NCBI GenBank assembly: GCA_002316315.1
Contig: DCDG01000043.1
Span: 1 to 64,000, forward strand
DNA length: 64,000 nucleotides
Direction of reading: 5' to 3'
From: Candidatus Aminicenantes bacterium UBA1061
Lineage (GTDB): Bacteria > Acidobacteriota > Aminicenantia > Aminicenantales > Saccharicenantaceae
In this document: piece after piece, positions 9,701 through 18,511 of the stretch
Layout: each line of letters begins with the position of its first letter
Position numbering within the stretch: position 1 is the first letter of the stretch
The notes under the pieces: generated by a model
Seen by the model: only the letters and a program-made list of their open reading frames with translations
What the model was told of the DNA's origin: nothing
Database searches by the model: none
Made by a program: the position numbers and the translations under genes

Positions 9701-9772
9701 CTTTTCCTCCCTCTCTTCTTAATGGCTGAAATTCATTTTTCTTATTTCCCTCCAGGAATCACCAACCGGCCT

Positions 9773-11020
9773 TTAATTCTGAGCTTCTTTAATTGGCGCA
9801 GGTGACATTTTCCTGGTAAGAATGGTCTGCAAGGCCATAATTATGAACAGGCTGAAAAGAGGAATAAGCAGGGCGATTTGAAGAGAATAATGCTGGCTGA
9901 GTTGACCGACCAGCCAGGGAGAAATCATCCCGCCGACCAGGCCGGTGGCAATGGCTAAAGAAAAAGCTGTCCCGGATAAAGATGGAAACTGTTCGCCAAT
10001 GACCGCCAGGGTTGTCGGATAGATCGCTGCCAGGCCAAGACCAGTTAGCAGGGCAAAAATCACCGCCAGCCCTTTAAGAGGTGAGATAATCAACCCGCTG
10101 ACTGAAACCAGGGCTAAAGTCGCACTGAAAAAGACAATTGTTTCCCGCTTAACCAGCCGGTTGATAAGCGGAAAAATCAGTCTCCCGATCATCAAGAAAA
10201 ACCAGTAACCGGAAAGGACCAGAGCCGCTTGATTCAGGCTGAACTGAAATTTCTCCTGAAGAAAACTGCTTAACCAGCCGCCAATAGAAAATTCATTGCC
10301 TGATTCGAAGAAAAGAATAAAAGCTCCGAGCCAGAGAAGCTTTGAGCTGGCAATTTTTTTAATCTCTCTCAAAGGAAAGCCTTGAGGCTGTTTCGGCCGG
10401 GGAAAATAAAAAACGGAAAAAAGAACAAAAGGAATAAAACTCAAAACAGCCGCTATCAAGATAACAAACCGAAGTTCCAGCTGGTGGAGAAAACTGCCGA
10501 TAATCAGGGGAATAAACATCGCTCCGATACCAAAAAAAATACCCAGAAAATTCAAAGCCGCTGCTCGTCTTGAAGGATGAAGGTCATTGATCAGAGCATT
10601 GCTGCCGCCATTCAGGACACCGCCTGCCAGACCGAGAACAACTACAGAAAAAAGCACAGGATAATAGCTGGCCGAAAAAGCCAGGCCGGCAAAAGACAGG
10701 CTGACCAGCAGACAACTTCCGGCCAAAAAGATTTTAAAACCAAATCTATCAACCAGCGGCCCAAAAAAAAGAGAGGAGAGCAGCATACCCAGGTTCATGA
10801 AAAAGAAAAGATTTCCAGCCTGAGCTTTATCCAAGTGCAGAAGAGAGGTGAGCTGGGGTAAGATGGCCCCCAAAATGGCCATAACAATGCCGAAAATAAA
10901 AATTCCGGCTGAGCTGGCTGCCGTTAATTTTCTGGTTAAGTCACGGGCTGGACTGCCCTCTTCCCTCCAGTCAGCTCCTTCTCCCATCTTTTTCTCTTCA
11001 TCATGATTGATGTTGTTCAT
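9773..11020 (-). CDS. MFS sugar transporter (FucP/NagP-like)
   Basis: This 415-aa protein has about 12 hydrophobic segments and the MFS loop 2-3 signature in the form FGPLVDRFGFK. Closest in style to the fucose/glucose/GlcNAc permease branch, including a small-residue-rich helix (GLAGGVLNGGSNALINDLHPS). It has a soluble N-terminal tail of about 30 residues. Likely imports a mono- or disaccharide released by the exported GH18/GH42/GH116 enzymes, for the downstream NagA and upstream ROK kinase. The start ATG 11020 has GGAAGG nearby. Substrate assignment (GlcNAc or an oligomer) rests on neighbours only. Confidence 0.82.
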   Translation of the reverse strand: MNNINHDEEKKMGEGADWREEGSPARDLTRKLTAASSAGIFIFGIVMAILGAILPQLTSLLHLDKAQAGNLFFFMNLGMLLSSLFFGPLVDRFGFKIFLAGSCLLVSLSFAGLAFSASYYPVLFSVVVLGLAGGVLNGGSNALINDLHPSRRAAALNFLGIFFGIGAMFIPLIIGSFLHQLELRFVILIAAVLSFIPFVLFSVFYFPRPKQPQGFPLREIKKIASSKLLWLGAFILFFESGNEFSIGGWLSSFLQEKFQFSLNQAALVLSGYWFFLMIGRLIFPLINRLVKRETIVFFSATLALVSVSGLIISPLKGLAVIFALLTGLGLAAIYPTTLAVIGEQFPSLSGTAFSLAIATGLVGGMISPWLVGQLSQHYSLQIALLIPLFSLFIIMALQTILTRKMSPAPIKEAQN

Positions 11021-11163
11021 TCTCTCTTTCCCTTCCTTCTAGTGCTTGCTGCAATCTTCAAAACAAGCCCATTTCTTTTTTCTCTCTCTTCCATACGTTC
11101 CTCTGTTATTTGCCTCTTGGCTCATCTTTATCCCTGGCTTAATTTTATCTCAATCTCAAAGCT

Positions 11164-12003
11164 TTAAGCCTTTTTAATTTTTCTGACTTTTCCTTTTGGA
11201 TGGTTGGTTGCCTTTTTACCAGTGACCGCCCGGCTGGCCGCCAGTGGCTTCAAAGGTCGGCTATAAAAAAAGCGGGTAAAAGCCTCATAAACGCGGTCAT
11301 TGTGGTCAGGAGCCATTCCCGGTACATTGGGAGATACAAATGTTGGCGTCAGCTGACCACTGGAAGCCAGCAGGGCCCCGGTCTCGGCTACCAGCGACAT
11401 GGCCACCGAAACCGCCGCCACCGTCGAACCGGCTCCAACTTTCTCAGGGCGGCCGACATCAACCAGAGCGTCTTCCGGAGGAACGCAATTATCAATGGCG
11501 ATATCAGCTAGTTCAGGCAAAAACTTACCAGAAGAATGTGACGGACTGGAAACTTTAAGATTGGCATGACTCGAGACACTGATGACTTTAACTCCTTTAG
11601 CTCTGGCTCCAAGGGCCACCTCAATTGGGGCAGCATTTCTTCCCCCGTGAGAAAAGACAATAATCACATCTCCAGGCCTGAGGTCGTAGCTCTGAAGAAA
11701 AACTTGTTCATAGCCTTCCTGTCTTTCAATCCAGAGTAATTCCCTGGCTCCGCCCGGCCCGATGACGTTGTGCCACATGAGCCTCGGATCATAAAGAGGA
11801 TAAAAACCAACAAAGCTGCCATAACGCGGGAAGACATCCATGACCGGTATAACCGAATGTCCGCTGCCAAAAAGATAAACCCGGTTTCCGCTGGCTATCG
11901 CCTCAGCCATCAGTTTAGCTGCCCGTCCGATGTTGTCCAGCTGGGTTTTTTGAATTTTAGAAATTATATCCTTAACTTTTTCTATATATTTTCCGCCAGA
12001 CAT
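11164..12003 (-). CDS. SIS-domain sugar-phosphate protein (UPF0309-like)
   Basis: This 279-aa protein has a single sugar-isomerase (SIS) domain. A phosphosugar-binding loop is seen at VYLFGSGHS and the second strand-turn at VIIVFSHGGRN. The C-terminal tail is lysine-rich (about 262-279). The family binds phosphorylated sugars and acts as isomerase, lyase (MurQ-like) or regulator. This subgroup has no settled function. It lies directly behind the ROK kinase gene (74-nt gap) and has a strong AAGGAG ribosome site. A role on a GlcNAc-P or MurNAc-P-like intermediate is plausible. No N-terminal HTH, so not an RpiR-type repressor. Confidence 0.78.
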   Translation of the reverse strand: MSGGKYIEKVKDIISKIQKTQLDNIGRAAKLMAEAIASGNRVYLFGSGHSVIPVMDVFPRYGSFVGFYPLYDPRLMWHNVIGPGGARELLWIERQEGYEQVFLQSYDLRPGDVIIVFSHGGRNAAPIEVALGARAKGVKVISVSSHANLKVSSPSHSSGKFLPELADIAIDNCVPPEDALVDVGRPEKVGAGSTVAAVSVAMSLVAETGALLASSGQLTPTFVSPNVPGMAPDHNDRVYEAFTRFFYSRPLKPLAASRAVTGKKATNHPKGKVRKIKKA

Positions 12004-12077
12004 GGTTTTCTCCTTTCATTTTATTTTTTGCTTTATAACTCCTTGTTTTATGCCTTCTTGAATTTTTTATATTTTCA

Positions 12078-13103
12078 TTAAACCTGACTCTTATTACCAA
12101 GACAGGTCAAGGCTGACCGGGCACAGCCAAATAGGGCTGCTTCCTGTCCCAGAGAAGACAGCACAATTTCCACTTCCTTCGCGGCCAGCGGTTGAGCCCA
12201 GAGTTTAAAGTTTTTCTTAACCGGCTCGAAAAAAAGATCCGCTGACTTAAACACGCCTCCGCCCAGAACAATCATTTCTGGATTAAAAAGGCTGACCAGA
12301 TTAGCCACACCCATGGCCAGATAATTTTGAATCTCACTGATGAGTTTAACTGCTTCTGGCTGGCTTGATCTGGCTGCTTCACAGAGAATTTCAACCGGAT
12401 TTTTGATTACTGCCGATTTGGCCTGGCCGTTGAGAGTAAGGGCACCCGGATACCTGCGGATAAATTCCCTCGATTTCCAGTAAAGAGCCTGCCCGCTGGC
12501 CTCGGCCTCAAAACAGCCTGTTCTTTTATAAGCCGGTTTAAACTCCGGATTAAGCGCCAGCCAGCCGGCTGCCCCGGCCAGGTCAGACCGACCATGAATG
12601 ACCCGACCCTCAATCATAATCCCGGCACCGATTCCTGTTCCCACCGCTAAATAAATAACATCCTTTTTGCCACGAGCGGCCCCCTGCCAGACCTCGCCCT
12701 CCACATAAGCTGTCCGGTCGCTAACTACCGACATAAGGCAATTAATCTTCTTTCTCAGCCAGGGCAGGAGCTTAAAGTTTTTCCAGCCTTTGATGTTTGG
12801 CGCCCAGACAAGGCCCGAGGCTGGCTCGACCAGGCCGGGAACACAGAGCCCGATGGCCTCAACTTCCAGGTTTCTTTTCCTGGCCTCAGCCTGTAATTGA
12901 AGGCTCAAGGAAATAACCTGTTCAACCGCTTCCTGGCCACCAGTTTTTGAAGTTTCAACCTGAGCCCGGTAAAGCAAACGGCCCAAAGGACTGACGAGAC
13001 CAGAGGCAATTTTTGTCCCGCCAATATCAACGGCCCCCAGCGCTAATTTTTTATCTTTCATTTTCATTTTTTCTTTTTTCCCACTAAGCCTTGATCTGTT
13101 CAT
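12078..13103 (-). CDS. ROK-family sugar kinase, divergent
   Basis: The 341-aa protein has the ROK phosphate loop DIGGTK (26-31), a second ATP motif AVGTGIGAGI (about 153-162) and a catalytic-Asp segment SDRTAYVEGE (D129). No HTH is present, so it is a kinase rather than an NagC-type repressor. The usual ROK zinc site (Gly-His, then C-x-C-G-x-x-G-C) is lost: the equivalent stretch reads GW (180-181) and only one Cys remains (TGCFEAEASG). The start overlaps the GH42 stop as ATGA, so translation is coupled. Probable job: phosphorylating GlcNAc, glucosamine or galactose inside the cell for NagA/SIS. Alternative starts at Met13 or Met15 are possible. Confidence 0.82.
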   Translation of the reverse strand: MNRSRLSGKKEKMKMKDKKLALGAVDIGGTKIASGLVSPLGRLLYRAQVETSKTGGQEAVEQVISLSLQLQAEARKRNLEVEAIGLCVPGLVEPASGLVWAPNIKGWKNFKLLPWLRKKINCLMSVVSDRTAYVEGEVWQGAARGKKDVIYLAVGTGIGAGIMIEGRVIHGRSDLAGAAGWLALNPEFKPAYKRTGCFEAEASGQALYWKSREFIRRYPGALTLNGQAKSAVIKNPVEILCEAARSSQPEAVKLISEIQNYLAMGVANLVSLFNPEMIVLGGGVFKSADLFFEPVKKNFKLWAQPLAAKEVEIVLSSLGQEAALFGCARSALTCLGNKSQV

Positions 13104-15445
13104 TTTTTATCGACCTTTTCCACCAGAAAGACCCTGACCAGGCCTGGCTCAAGTTCAAACCCGACCGAAACCCGGTCTCCCTGTCTTTTAACAGAAATGG
13201 CTTGAGATGTTTCCAGATCCTTCCAACCAGCTTCCTTCCAGGGAAGAATCATTGAAATTTGCCCTCTGGCCTTTTCCTCACCCCGATTAAAAACAAACAG
13301 CAGACGATAATCAAGACCTTCCAGGAATTTAGCTTCAATCAGAGAATTCTCAGGGACAGCTTTTATTTCTGGATCTGGCTTGATACCCAACCAGTCAGCC
13401 AGGCCAGTGAGAAAGCGCCTGTTATTCGCGTTTCCAAAATGATGATAAGCCAATCCTATAAAAGAACCGACTACTATCGCCTGACCTCGTCCAGATGATT
13501 TTAAAACCAGCATTGGCTGGCCATCCTGGCTTGTGCCGAGAACCTCTGCCCGGTCATCATCTATTTCAAAACTTTCTTCAAAAAAGACTGTATCCAGTTC
13601 GTCACCGCTCCGAAGAAAAGGTAATGCCGGATGGTTCTGGCTGATCTTCATACGGCCAGTTTTTTCCACCGGCAGAAGCCTTGATTCCCGGCAACCGAAA
13701 ACTTTATCCAGGCCACCGCCAGGAATGACCGGGAAGGCCTGCCCTCTTTCGTCCAGCCAACCGGCTCTGGCTTCACCTAGAAGAGTCCCTCCTTGCTCAA
13801 CATACTTTATCAGCTCGCCAATATATGGCCGGGAAATCATCACCGGGTAAGGAACAATAATAAAACGGTAGTCCTTAGCCTTTTCTTTTAAATCGCTGAC
13901 GTGGAGGAAATCAACCCGAATCCCCTGCTCATAAAAAGCCCGGTGGAGACCCTGCAGCGATTCACCCAGGCTGTTATAGCCGACCGGCCGACCCTCGGCA
14001 GTAAAAGTCTGTTGCCCGCCGACCATTTGAGCCAGCCTGTTGTAAACTAAAGCTACTTGAGCCCTAGCTGGCTGAGCCTTCAAAAACAGATTCATATTCC
14101 GGCTGATGAGGCGAGCAATTTTCCCGGCCGCCTCAGCCCGGGGAGTAATCCGGCCGTCCAGATCGACCAGACCATAACCACCGGCTTCATAGCCTGAAGA
14201 CATCGGGTAGTAGGCATAGATATTTATTGCTCTGGCTCCACTTCCCACCAGACTCCACATCCAGTCCCGCAAATCATCAGCTGTCACTGGCAGGCTGACT
14301 TTCAGGCCGAAGACGCCATAACCGGCCTGCAATTCACCGACATAAAAACCTTCATTTTTCCAGGCCATAGAACGGACAAAGTCCAGACCAGCCGCTCTGA
14401 AATAAGGCGACCATGGTCGCAGAGCGCCGGCATGCTTGGGATAAATCGAAACACCGTAATAATCAACACTGTTATTCATCTTCCGGTCATCAGGCGTACC
14501 ATCCCAGGATGGCTGACTGAATAGCCCGGGAATGGCTGAATGGCTGGTAATGACTGTTTCCGGTAAAACTTTCCTGATGGTCTGAGTCTTCAGGGCCAGG
14601 TCTTCGGCCAGCTTATCGGTAATAAATTCCTGCCAGTCAATATAATCAGTATAGGTCAAAATGGTGCCAAAGCGAGGTGGCTCAACTTCAGAAAAAGATT
14701 TAAATGTCCGATGCCAGGCTTCATTAACGGCTTCTATTTTCTGGTATTTTTTCTCCAGCCACTGTCTGAATCTGGCCTGGCTTGATGGACAATAACAAAA
14801 TTGAAGATAATTTAAGTTGCCGAGATGATAAACTTCAGACCAGTTAATGATGTGGGGTTCACTCCACAGATCCCAGCCATAGAAAGCCGGCTTGCCCTTG
14901 ATGGCTCTGGCCGCTTCGGTCAAAAAGTTAAGGATCTTAGCCTGAACTCCGTGATGATCAAAACAAAAGCCAGGAGCTGCCTGTGAATGAATTTTCAAAT
15001 CATTAGAGGCCACAAAGGCTGAGTCGGGATATTTCTGGCCAACCCAGTCAGGAGCAGAATCTATATAAACCTGGCATATAACTTTCAGACCGACCTCTCC
15101 GGCTAAATCCGTCAGGAGCTTAAGCGCTGAAAAATCATATTGTCCTTCCTGCTTCTCGTTATAAGCCCATTCTATCCAGCAGCGGACGGTATTAAAACCG
15201 AGCTTTCTTATTTGCTCCAGATCCCTTTTCCAGGCGGCAGCTGAAGCCGGGGTGACATTTTCTATCATTGGAGCCCGGACTTTTCCTCCGGTGTACCAGA
15301 CTGAAACCGGAAGGAAATCAGCCGTCTGGTTTAGGACTGGAGACCCTGAGACCCCGGTCCCCGACCGGTCAGCGCTGGCTGACCAGGTGAGAATTATTAA
15401 GGCCAATAACAACCAGCTTAAACATAAAATATTTTTCCCCCTCAT
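13100..15445 (-). CDS. Exported GH42-like beta-galactosidase
   Basis: The 781-aa product starts at ATG 15445, chosen because AAGGAG lies 8 nt upstream; the in-frame GTG at 15454 would sit on the ribosome site. A signal peptide (about 1-25) precedes a clan-A TIM barrel (about 45-430). The acid/base Glu lies in YGWDLWSEPH (about E196; the usual Asn before Glu is Ser here) and the nucleophile in YVGELQAGYG (about E371). A Rossmann-like GH42 trimerisation domain follows (about 455-640), then a small C-terminal beta domain. Expected to release galactose or another beta-linked sugar in the periplasm or outside. Translationally coupled to the ROK kinase. Confidence 0.83.
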   Translation of the reverse strand: MRGKNILCLSWLLLALIILTWSASADRSGTGVSGSPVLNQTADFLPVSVWYTGGKVRAPMIENVTPASAAAWKRDLEQIRKLGFNTVRCWIEWAYNEKQEGQYDFSALKLLTDLAGEVGLKVICQVYIDSAPDWVGQKYPDSAFVASNDLKIHSQAAPGFCFDHHGVQAKILNFLTEAARAIKGKPAFYGWDLWSEPHIINWSEVYHLGNLNYLQFCYCPSSQARFRQWLEKKYQKIEAVNEAWHRTFKSFSEVEPPRFGTILTYTDYIDWQEFITDKLAEDLALKTQTIRKVLPETVITSHSAIPGLFSQPSWDGTPDDRKMNNSVDYYGVSIYPKHAGALRPWSPYFRAAGLDFVRSMAWKNEGFYVGELQAGYGVFGLKVSLPVTADDLRDWMWSLVGSGARAINIYAYYPMSSGYEAGGYGLVDLDGRITPRAEAAGKIARLISRNMNLFLKAQPARAQVALVYNRLAQMVGGQQTFTAEGRPVGYNSLGESLQGLHRAFYEQGIRVDFLHVSDLKEKAKDYRFIIVPYPVMISRPYIGELIKYVEQGGTLLGEARAGWLDERGQAFPVIPGGGLDKVFGCRESRLLPVEKTGRMKISQNHPALPFLRSGDELDTVFFEESFEIDDDRAEVLGTSQDGQPMLVLKSSGRGQAIVVGSFIGLAYHHFGNANNRRFLTGLADWLGIKPDPEIKAVPENSLIEAKFLEGLDYRLLFVFNRGEEKARGQISMILPWKEAGWKDLETSQAISVKRQGDRVSVGFELEPGLVRVFLVEKVDKK

Positions 15446-15657
15446 AAATCTCACTCCTTATTTAATTACTGCCATAAATTAGCATCTTGTCTTGCCCTGT
15501 CGGCTGACCTCCCTGCCAGCCATTATTATTAAGAGTTTATTAATTTTTACCGGCTGACCAGCCTTTCTACATCACCCCCTCCTCCTCCCCATTAACCTTT
15601 CTCCCCGTCCCCGGTCTTAACCACGGAATGTGCCAGAACTTTTGGCCAGACGTCTTT

Positions 15658-16830
15658 TTATTTGTCTCCCTGATAGTTAATGGCCTGATAAACCACCGGG
15701 AGCAATTCCGGACGTCCATTCACCACATCGCCGGTAATTTCCCAGATGATAAAGCCGGCCACTTTCTTTTCCAGTAAGTAGCGGCCTTTTTTTAAAACTG
15801 ACCTCTGATCATCGAATGACAGCAGAGTTTTCTTTGAAGGGCTGATCAGATAGGGGACCTCGGCACATTCGTCCCATTTGTATTTCCAATCAGAGGCCAT
15901 CAGCTTTTTAACTTCAGAATAGACATAATTTTGGCTGCTGGTAGCAGGTTTATACAGACCGGCAGCCTCAAACGATCTTCCATAAAAGGGAATCCCGAGC
16001 AGAACTTTTTTTAGTGGAATTCCCCTGATTAAGGCGTAGCTAAAAGTATCATCAACCGACCCGCAAGGATCATTAAGACATGTATAAAGAGGTGAATTAT
16101 GACCGGCATGATCGGTCCAGGGACCATAATAGTCATAAGTCATGAAGCTAATATAATCAAAATATGGATGTAGTTCTTCAAAATTAATCCAGCGGCCCCA
16201 ATAAGGCCCCGCCGGGGCAGCCATGGTCAGAAGTAGAGGCGGGTTTTGGGCTTTTAGAACAGCACTTAACTCCTTGACCAGGGTAGAAAAATTGGTTCTT
16301 TCTTCTTCGTTGGACACAAATTCCCAGTCCAGATCCACTCCATCATAACCATGAAGAAGACAGAAGCCTAAAACCTGAGAAATGAACCGTGAACGTTTTT
16401 CAGCTGAGGCCGCCATCGGTGGAAAGCCAGCACAATTTCCCCAACCACCGATGCTCATGATGACTTTAACCCCTTTCTGGTGGGCAGCCGCCAGCAACTC
16501 AGGATAAATGAAATCAGGACTAACTATCAAATTGCCCTGGCTATCGGGCCAGGTAAAGGCTTCAGCTAGATGAGTCAGATAACCAAATTCAATTTGACGG
16601 TAATCAACAACTGTTCTTTTATTGCTTGGATAATAGCCGATAATTACTTTGTCCATTCTGGCTGGTCGGTTCTGAGAAGGTCTTTTAGGATCAAAATTTC
16701 TTCCGGCTTTCTGGCCAGACAGTTCACTTCCTACCAGCATGATTAGAGCCAGCCCGATAATTAGATGCAAATATTTTTTAAAACTTATCTTAGAAACAAC
16801 TTGCTTATTATTGGTTAAAATCAGTCTCAT
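15658..16830 (-). CDS. Exported GH18 chitinase / endo-glycosidase
   Basis: The product is 390 aa with a hydrophobic N-terminal export signal (about 20-40) and one GH18 barrel. The catalytic motif DGVDLDWE is complete (catalytic Glu at about 170), preceded by MSIGGWG, the usual substrate strand. There is no carbohydrate-binding module and the length is close to a minimal GH18, so chitinase, chitodextrinase or ENGase-like activity are all possible. First gene of the amino-sugar run, about 210 nt upstream of the GH42 gene. Start codon is uncertain: ATG 16830 has no strong ribosome site and GTG 16833 is adjacent. Candidate promoter and operator sites lie just upstream. Confidence 0.87.
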   Translation of the reverse strand: MRLILTNNKQVVSKISFKKYLHLIIGLALIMLVGSELSGQKAGRNFDPKRPSQNRPARMDKVIIGYYPSNKRTVVDYRQIEFGYLTHLAEAFTWPDSQGNLIVSPDFIYPELLAAAHQKGVKVIMSIGGWGNCAGFPPMAASAEKRSRFISQVLGFCLLHGYDGVDLDWEFVSNEEERTNFSTLVKELSAVLKAQNPPLLLTMAAPAGPYWGRWINFEELHPYFDYISFMTYDYYGPWTDHAGHNSPLYTCLNDPCGSVDDTFSYALIRGIPLKKVLLGIPFYGRSFEAAGLYKPATSSQNYVYSEVKKLMASDWKYKWDECAEVPYLISPSKKTLLSFDDQRSVLKKGRYLLEKKVAGFIIWEITGDVVNGRPELLPVVYQAINYQGDK

Positions 16831-16847
16831 CACAGCGATTAGATTTC

Positions 16848-16871
16848 CCTTTCGAAAGGTGTTAATACCTC
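16848..16871. promoter_or_regulatory. Candidate operator: two adjacent palindromes upstream of GH18
   Basis: CCTTTCGAAAGG (16848-16859) is a perfect 12-bp palindrome. It abuts AGGTGTTAATACCT (16858-16871), palindromic except for one base pair. Both fall right after the predicted transcription start of the amino-sugar locus (about 16872), a typical position for a repressor roadblock. No cognate regulator gene is visible in the window. Confidence 0.4.
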
Positions 16872-16878
16872 TTTATCT

Positions 16879-16905
16879 TTTATAATTAACTCATCAAGTC
16901 GTCAA
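16879..16905 (-). promoter_or_regulatory. Candidate sigma-70 promoter of the GH18 amino-sugar locus
   Basis: TTGACG (16900-16905), a 15-nt spacer and TATAAA (16879-16884). The spacer is slightly short. It reads toward the GH18 gene with a leader of about 42 nt. Confidence 0.5.
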
Positions 16906-16995
16906 GAAAATATTTTCAGCACAGGAATATGACCAATTAATCTGGTCCTCTTTATTATTTATGGACTTTTTTGAGATTAACAGTCCTAGACTGCC

Positions 16996-17024
16996 TTGGC
17001 TATCCTAACTCATTAGCTTATAAT
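16996..17024 (+). promoter_or_regulatory. Sigma-70 promoter of the APC permease
   Basis: TTGGCT (16996-17001), 17-nt spacer, perfect TATAAT (17019-17024). The predicted start is near 17031, leaving a leader of about 32 nt before the ATG at 17063. Confidence 0.72.
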
Positions 17025-17062
17025 GCTAGCCAACATAATGAAAATCAAAAGTCGGGGTCAAA

Positions 17063-18421
17063 ATGAAAACTAAATTCAGCGGATGGACAGCCGTCGCTCT
17101 GGTCATGGCCAATATGGTCGGGACTGGTGTTTTCACCAGCCTTGGCTTTCAAGTGGTCAGTCTGTCTTCTGGACTGGCCATCATCCTGCTCTGGGTTCTG
17201 GGCGGAGTCCTGGCTCTAACCGGAGCTCTGACCTATGCTGAAGCTGCTGTCAGATGGCCGCGATGTGGTGGTGAATATCACTTGCTTTCCACCATGTTCA
17301 GCGGGCCAATTGGCTTTCTGGCCGGCTGGGTGTCCATTCTGGTCACTTTTGCGGCTCCAGTCGCCGCCTCCGCCATGGCTTTTGCTGCTTATTTTCAAAG
17401 GGCAACCGGTGAAAAGTTTCTGGCCTCAATGAACGGCTGGCTGCCAAGTCTTAATACCACAAAATTCCTGGCTTTGGCTGTAGTTATTATCTTTACCGTC
17501 ATACACGCTATGAACAAAGTTTTCGGCGGGCGGATTCAGATAGTTTTCACCCTTATTGATATCTCAGTTATTGCTTTCCTGATATTTATCGGCTTAAGAC
17601 ACGCTCAGCCCGGACTGGTCAGTTTCGCTCTGGATGACCGGGCAATCAAGGATATTCTGAGCCCGGCTTTTGCCATTTCGATGTATTTCGTAACCTACTC
17701 CTACTCTGGCTGGAATGCGGCTATTTATATTGCTGGCGAAGTAAAAAGACCCGAGAGAAACCTGCCATTCAGCTTGATTACCGGCACCAGCCTGGTCATA
17801 GTGATATATGTCCTGCTCAACTATGTTTTTTTGAGGAATATTCCTCTTTCGGTCATGGCTGGCAAAGTCGAAGTTGGTCACCTTTTCGGCTCAGCTATCT
17901 TTGGGCAGCAGGGTGGAGCTATAATGTCGGCAATAATCTCGCTACTTCTTCTGGCTTCTATTTCTTCAATGATTCTGACCGGCCCGAGGGTCTCGATGAC
18001 GGTCGGAGAGGACTACCACTATTTCCGCTGGCTGGCCAGGCTTAATTCTAAAGAGGTTCCTTATCTGGCCGTTTTGATGCAGGGTTTGATTTCCGTCGTC
18101 TATATATTAACCTCCAGTTTTGAAAAAATGATTATCTTCACCGGCTTTACTCTTAACCTTTTTACCTTCCTGACTGTTCTTGGAGTTATGAAGCGCAGGC
18201 AGACTCAACCGGAGGTAACTCTCCCCTACCGCACCTGGGGTTACCCGGTGACACCTGTTATTTTTCTGGCCTTCCAGGCCTGGATCTTAATCTACGGTCT
18301 GATTTACCGCCCAAAAGAATCCCTGGCCGGGATAGTACTGACTCTGACCGGTCTGATTTTTTATTACCTCAGCCCCCGATCCTCAGGCAAGGAAAGCGCG
18401 CTAGAAAAAACCGGTTCGTGA
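17063..18421 (+). CDS. APC-superfamily amino acid permease
   Basis: This 452-aa integral membrane protein has about 12 hydrophobic segments. The first helix carries the APC substrate-binding break VGTGVFTSLG and helix 2-3 has the family stretch GALTYAEAA. Helix 6 contains SYSGWNAAIYIAGEVKRPERN, the classic APC phrase. Such permeases exchange or import amino acids across the inner membrane. It is monocistronic by spacing, divergent from the amino-sugar locus, with its own clear promoter. The ribosome site is weak (GGGG at -9). Substrate cannot be predicted. Confidence 0.9.
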   Translation: MKTKFSGWTAVALVMANMVGTGVFTSLGFQVVSLSSGLAIILLWVLGGVLALTGALTYAEAAVRWPRCGGEYHLLSTMFSGPIGFLAGWVSILVTFAAPVAASAMAFAAYFQRATGEKFLASMNGWLPSLNTTKFLALAVVIIFTVIHAMNKVFGGRIQIVFTLIDISVIAFLIFIGLRHAQPGLVSFALDDRAIKDILSPAFAISMYFVTYSYSGWNAAIYIAGEVKRPERNLPFSLITGTSLVIVIYVLLNYVFLRNIPLSVMAGKVEVGHLFGSAIFGQQGGAIMSAIISLLLLASISSMILTGPRVSMTVGEDYHYFRWLARLNSKEVPYLAVLMQGLISVVYILTSSFEKMIIFTGFTLNLFTFLTVLGVMKRRQTQPEVTLPYRTWGYPVTPVIFLAFQAWILIYGLIYRPKESLAGIVLTLTGLIFYYLSPRSSGKESALEKTGS

Positions 18422-18477
18422 ATTGAACTGGCTTTAGTTTTCAGCCAGTACAGCCAAAAAAAGAGAAGTTTTTATGA

Positions 18478-18506
18478 TTGCCGATTTTTTTCAATAATAA
18501 TAAAAT
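18478..18506 (+). promoter_or_regulatory. Candidate promoter of the SYLF gene, possibly leaderless
   Basis: TTGCCG (18478-18483), 17-nt spacer, TAAAAT (18501-18506). The start would fall at about 18513, on the ATG at 18512. The next in-frame ATG (18527) would have a leader of about 14 nt; neither has a Shine-Dalgarno sequence. Confidence 0.5.
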
Positions 18507-18511
18507 CATTG

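Noticed and set aside
11021..11163. Possible 21-codon gene between the SIS and MFS genes
   Set aside because: A short frame exists on the minus strand, but there is no ribosome site, hydrophobic pattern or other support.
12078..13103. ROK protein as an NagC-type repressor
   Set aside because: There is no N-terminal helix-turn-helix; the protein starts almost directly with the phosphate loop.
18427..18449. Inverted repeat ACTGGCT/AGCCAGT after the APC permease as terminator
   Set aside because: Only a 7-bp stem with a 9-nt loop, and no T-run on the plus strand.
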